Source of the DNA: Desulfitobacterium sp.
Lineage (GTDB): Bacteria; Bacillota; Desulfitobacteriia; Desulfitobacteriales; Desulfitobacteriaceae
Length of the DNA: 8,539 nucleotides
Direction: 5' to 3'
Assembly (NCBI GenBank): GCA_012799495.1
Contig: JAAZLD010000241.1
Span: 1-8,539, forward strand
Shown here: positions 6,144 through 8,539 of the stretch, piece after piece
How positions within the stretch are numbered: position 1 is the stretch's first letter
Layout: each line of letters starts with the position of its first letter
Translations under genes and position numbers: made by a program
Notes under the pieces: model-generated
The model's input: the letters and a program-made list of their open reading frames with translations, nothing else
Told to the model about the DNA's origin: nothing
Databases searched by the model: none

Positions 6144-7510
6144 GAAGAAAGTTCCCCTCCCTTGCCAACACGGTAAAATGGCTCTATCCCAATTTAGGGG
6201 TAAAACGCTGGTTCTTACTAGCTATTTTAGGTCTTTTTCTCTTTGCCGCTGGATTTTCTGTTATGAATGATGGGATTGCTTTAGGTTATCTAGAACTACA
6301 ATTCCGGGAGGCAGTTTATCGTTTGACGGGAAGTGCTCCTCGAACAGCGGTACCCATGGGTTTGCTTATTAGCCTTTTAGGAGCTATAGCCATGGTCGTT
6401 GGTTTTAGAAGGATGCTTAAAGCTATAATATCGGTTTTATTACCTGATGAAGAGCCTAGAATAATAGAGCGGATGTACTCCCGTCAACATTTGAGCCGCG
6501 GTCCAAAAATTGTGGTTATTGGTGGTGGAACAGGACTATCTAATCTATTACGAGGATTAAAAAATTACACTCGCAACCTAACAGCTATTGTTACTGTAGC
6601 TGATGATGGTGGGAGTTCAGGGAAGCTTCGTCATGAAATGGGAATATTACCTCCTGGAGATATTCGTAACTGTTTAGTAGCCCTTTCTGATACGGAAAAC
6701 ATTATGGAGAAACTTTTCTCTTACCGATTTGATACAGGAACGTTAAAAGGTCATAGTCTAGGTAACCTTTTCATTGCAGGTTTAGCTGATACTTTTGGAG
6801 ACTTTCAAAAAGGTATTGAGCAGGTCAGTAAAGTATTTTCCCTAAGGGGAACTGTCTATCCCTCTACTTTGAGTCAAGTGGTTTTGGGAGCAGAATTTAC
6901 AGATGGTACATGTGTGAGGGGAGAAACTCAGGTTAGAGATACCTGTGGCCGCATTAAAAGAGTTTATCTAGAGCCAGAAGACTGTGAGCCAATTCCTGAG
7001 GCTTTACAAGCTCTAGAAGAAGCAGATTTGATTGTTCTTGGTCCTGGTAGTCTATATACTAGTGTTCTTCCCAACTTATTGGTTAAGAAATTGAAGGCAA
7101 AAATTCAGGAGGTGGATGCCCCCTGTGTTTATATATGCAATATTATGACAGAGCCGGGAGAGACAGATGATTTTCAGGTGGCAGATCATTTACAATCCAT
7201 TATCGATCATTGTGGTACAGGCTTGGTAGATGTGGTCCTAGCTAACAAAGAACCTATTCCTCAAGATTTATTGGAACGCTATGCTGCTGAAGGCTCTTAC
7301 GCGGTAGTAGGAGATGCTGAAAGCGTAGAGTGGCTAGGGTGCAAATATGTGGAAGGTGAATTCCTCCAAGCTGGAGAAACAATTCGCCATGCCCCGGAAC
7401 GTTTAGCCAAAGCCCTTATACGATTACTCTTTAGTCTTAAGCCAACGGGTGAAAGGGTTGCTCTAATAGATTCTTATTTATTAAGTCATAAATTAAGGGA
7501 AGAACCCTAG
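6140..7510 (+). CDS. yvcK: YvcK/CofD-like UDP-sugar-binding protein with N-terminal membrane extension
   Basis: The catalytic-like core starts near residue 122 and shows all the YvcK/CofD motifs: V-V-I-G-G-G-T-G-L-S (125-134), V-A-D-D-G-G-S-S-G (153-161), P-P-G-D-I-R-N (171-177), G-H-S-L-G-N-L (204-210), G-P-G-S-L-Y-T-S (301-308) and N-I-M-T-E-P-G-E-T-D (334-343). Bacillus YvcK binds UDP-GlcNAc, is needed on gluconeogenic carbon sources and influences cell-wall synthesis and shape. No enzymatic activity is settled, although the fold is that of the F420-pathway transferase CofD. At 456 residues it exceeds Bacillus YvcK (about 317). The extra N-terminus has two hydrophobic segments, about 23-41 and 72-90, predicted to cross the membrane and tether the core on the cytoplasmic side. 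The ATG overlaps the rapZ stop and has only a weak site, AGGG, so it probably depends on coupling. whiA follows after 14 nt. Confidence 0.93.
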   Translation: MRRKFPSLANTVKWLYPNLGVKRWFLLAILGLFLFAAGFSVMNDGIALGYLELQFREAVYRLTGSAPRTAVPMGLLISLLGAIAMVVGFRRMLKAIISVLLPDEEPRIIERMYSRQHLSRGPKIVVIGGGTGLSNLLRGLKNYTRNLTAIVTVADDGGSSGKLRHEMGILPPGDIRNCLVALSDTENIMEKLFSYRFDTGTLKGHSLGNLFIAGLADTFGDFQKGIEQVSKVFSLRGTVYPSTLSQVVLGAEFTDGTCVRGETQVRDTCGRIKRVYLEPEDCEPIPEALQALEEADLIVLGPGSLYTSVLPNLLVKKLKAKIQEVDAPCVYICNIMTEPGETDDFQVADHLQSIIDHCGTGLVDVVLANKEPIPQDLLERYAAEGSYAVVGDAESVEWLGCKYVEGEFLQAGETIRHAPERLAKALIRLLFSLKPTGERVALIDSYLLSHKLREEP

Positions 7511-7511
7511 A

Positions 7512-7516
7512 AAGGA
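7512..7516 (+). promoter_or_regulatory. Ribosome binding site deciding the whiA start
   Basis: AAGGA lies 8 nt before the ATG at 7525. An in-frame ATG at 7516 overlaps this site and would have no usable spacing, so it is rejected. The 7525 start also gives the M-S-S-F-S-A-E-T-K-D-E-L beginning expected for WhiA. Confidence 0.7.
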
Positions 7517-7524
7517 TGAAGGGA

Positions 7525-8466
7525 ATGTCCTCCTTTAGTGCAGAAACCAAGGATGAGCTAGCTCGGATTGAAATAGATAGCCAATGCTGTAACCTTGCAG
7601 AATTAGCGGCTTTAGTACGGATGGATGGAACAATCGAGATCTCTGACCAAACTCATGCTCTTAGTGTTACTACGGAAAATGCCGCTGTTGCTCGCAAAGT
7701 TTACCGTCTAGCGAAAAGTATCTTAGAACTTCCCATTGATATTATGGTTAGACGCAGGTTACGGTTGAAGAAAAATAACTCCTATACTGTAAAAATTTAT
7801 CCTCGCTCCTTAAAGGAACTCGAAAAATTGGGTTTGCTAGATCAGGATGGGGAAGTTCTAGCAGGTATTGCCCCAGGTCTAGTTCAGAATAAATGTGATA
7901 AAATAGCTTATTTGCGAGGAGCTTTTCTAGCTGGAGGCTCCATCAATAACCCGGAAGGAACTTACCATTTAGAAATCATTACCAATGACTCTCAACATGC
8001 TGAAGATCTAACAAATCTCATGAATTATTTCCAGTTAGGTGCTAAAATTAGTTTACGAAAGAACTGGCATGTAGTTTATGTAAAAGAAAGTGAAAATATT
8101 GTGGACTTTTTGGGCTTTATCGGGGCTCACCGGGCACTTTTGGAGTTTGAAAATGTTCGGGTTTTGAAAGATGTTCGCAACAAAGTCAACCGTTTAGTGA
8201 ATTGTGAAACAGCGAACTTAACTAAAACCGTTATGGCAGCTATAAGACAAAAAGAGAATATCCAGCTAATTGCTAATACTATTGGTTTACAGGCTCTTTC
8301 CCCACCCCTAAGGGAAATAGCCCTGCTGCGTCTCGAGTATCCTGACGCCAGCTTGAAGGAATTAGGGGAAATGCTAACACCTAAAGTGGGAAAATCCGGA
8401 GTAAATCACCGGATGCGTAAAATAGATGAACTTGCAGAAAAACTAAGAAAACAACAGGCTAAATAG
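7525..8466 (+). CDS. whiA: WhiA family DNA-binding protein
   Basis: The 313-residue protein begins S-F-S-A-E-T-K-D-E-L, as Firmicute WhiA proteins do. Residues 1-220 form the degenerate LAGLIDADG-homing-endonuclease-like region, with the core K-C-D-K-I-A-Y-L-R-G-A-F-L-A-G-G-S-I-N-N-P at 123-143; the acidic catalytic residues of true homing endonucleases are replaced, so nuclease activity is not expected. N-C-E-T-A-N (226-231) is a conserved linker segment. The C-terminal part (about 240-313) is a helix-turn-helix domain with S-L-K-E-L-G-E-M-L (276-284) and S-G-V-N-H-R-M-R-K (291-299). In Streptomyces, WhiA drives sporulation septation; in Bacillus it binds the nucleoid and influences cell division and chromosome segregation. 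It is expressed in a block with rapZ and yvcK, 14 nt after yvcK and 14 nt before rpoN. The length is normal for the family. Confidence 0.96.
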   Translation: MSSFSAETKDELARIEIDSQCCNLAELAALVRMDGTIEISDQTHALSVTTENAAVARKVYRLAKSILELPIDIMVRRRLRLKKNNSYTVKIYPRSLKELEKLGLLDQDGEVLAGIAPGLVQNKCDKIAYLRGAFLAGGSINNPEGTYHLEIITNDSQHAEDLTNLMNYFQLGAKISLRKNWHVVYVKESENIVDFLGFIGAHRALLEFENVRVLKDVRNKVNRLVNCETANLTKTVMAAIRQKENIQLIANTIGLQALSPPLREIALLRLEYPDASLKELGEMLTPKVGKSGVNHRMRKIDELAEKLRKQQAK

Positions 8467-8480
8467 GGAGGGAGAAATTT

Positions 8481-8539
8481 GTGCGGATAGGATATGGTCT
8501 CAATCTCGAACAAACGCAAAAGCTTATAATGACCCCTGA
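8481..8539 (+). CDS. rpoN: RNA polymerase sigma-54 factor, N-terminal fragment
   Basis: Nineteen complete codons are present, starting at GTG, with a GGGAGGGAG ribosome binding site 6 nt upstream (8466-8474). The peptide reads M-R-I-G-Y-G-L-N-L-E-Q-T-Q-K-L-I-M-T-P and runs off the window end. It matches the start of sigma-54 region I, whose L-x-Q-x-Q-x-L-x-M-T-P segment interacts with enhancer-binding activators and inhibits isomerisation until ATP hydrolysis. The rest of the protein, including the -24/-12 recognition domain, lies outside. It is in the same direction as whiA, 14 nt after its stop, so probably co-transcribed. Identification rests on a short but very characteristic stretch. Confidence 0.85.
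   Translation, partial: MRIGYGLNLEQTQKLIMTP

Noticed and set aside
7516..7524. Upstream ATG start for whiA
   Set aside because: The ribosome binding site directly abuts it, leaving no spacer; the ATG at 7525 has 8-nt spacing and the expected family N-terminus.

Overview
The window looks like a chromosomal segment of a low-to-mid GC, endospore-forming Firmicute. It is most likely a clostridial relative of the Desulfitobacterium/Heliobacterium type, but that genus-level placement is inference. The evidence is the rapZ-yvcK-whiA cluster typical of Gram-positives, a LysM/GH18 protein of the spore cortex-lytic type, a clostridial-type B12-binding radical SAM protein, AT-rich codon use and strong AGGAG-type ribosome binding sites. 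The segment appears intact: I see no insertion sequence, CRISPR array, tRNA or rRNA.

Layout. Positions 1-335 hold the 3' end of a polysaccharide deacetylase gene (+), followed by a good intrinsic terminator at 378-430. Positions 431-722 have no credible gene. They contain a small hairpin, then a GC-rich element (501-682) closed by a long inverted repeat and folding into nested stems, which I read as a structured non-coding RNA, then a second perfect hairpin (686-707). Positions 723-2024 (-) encode a PG-binding/LysM/GH18 protein. A 230-bp divergent intergenic region follows, with a sigma-A-like promoter at 2200-2228 driving the plus-strand genes.

From 2255 to the window end every gene lies on the plus strand with short gaps or overlaps: a B12-binding radical SAM protein, an orphan solute-binding lipoprotein, rapZ, yvcK, whiA, and the first 19 codons of rpoN (sigma-54). 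The rapZ/yvcK overlap (ATGA) and the 14-nt gaps on both sides of whiA mark a tight rapZ-yvcK-whiA-rpoN block. The first two genes may be co-transcribed with it, since no terminator is visible between them.

How the genes fit together. RapZ (nucleotide- and aminosugar-sensing in characterised members), YvcK (UDP-GlcNAc-binding, carbon/cell-wall homeostasis) and WhiA (DNA-binding, division/growth) link cell-wall precursor status to growth. RpoN at the end adds a global sigma factor. The polysaccharide deacetylase and the GH18 hydrolase on the other side also act on GlcNAc-containing polymers, but whether that proximity is functional is unknown. The most unusual items are the structured RNA at 501-682, the membrane-anchored N-terminal extension of YvcK, and the solute-binding lipoprotein that has no transporter partners.
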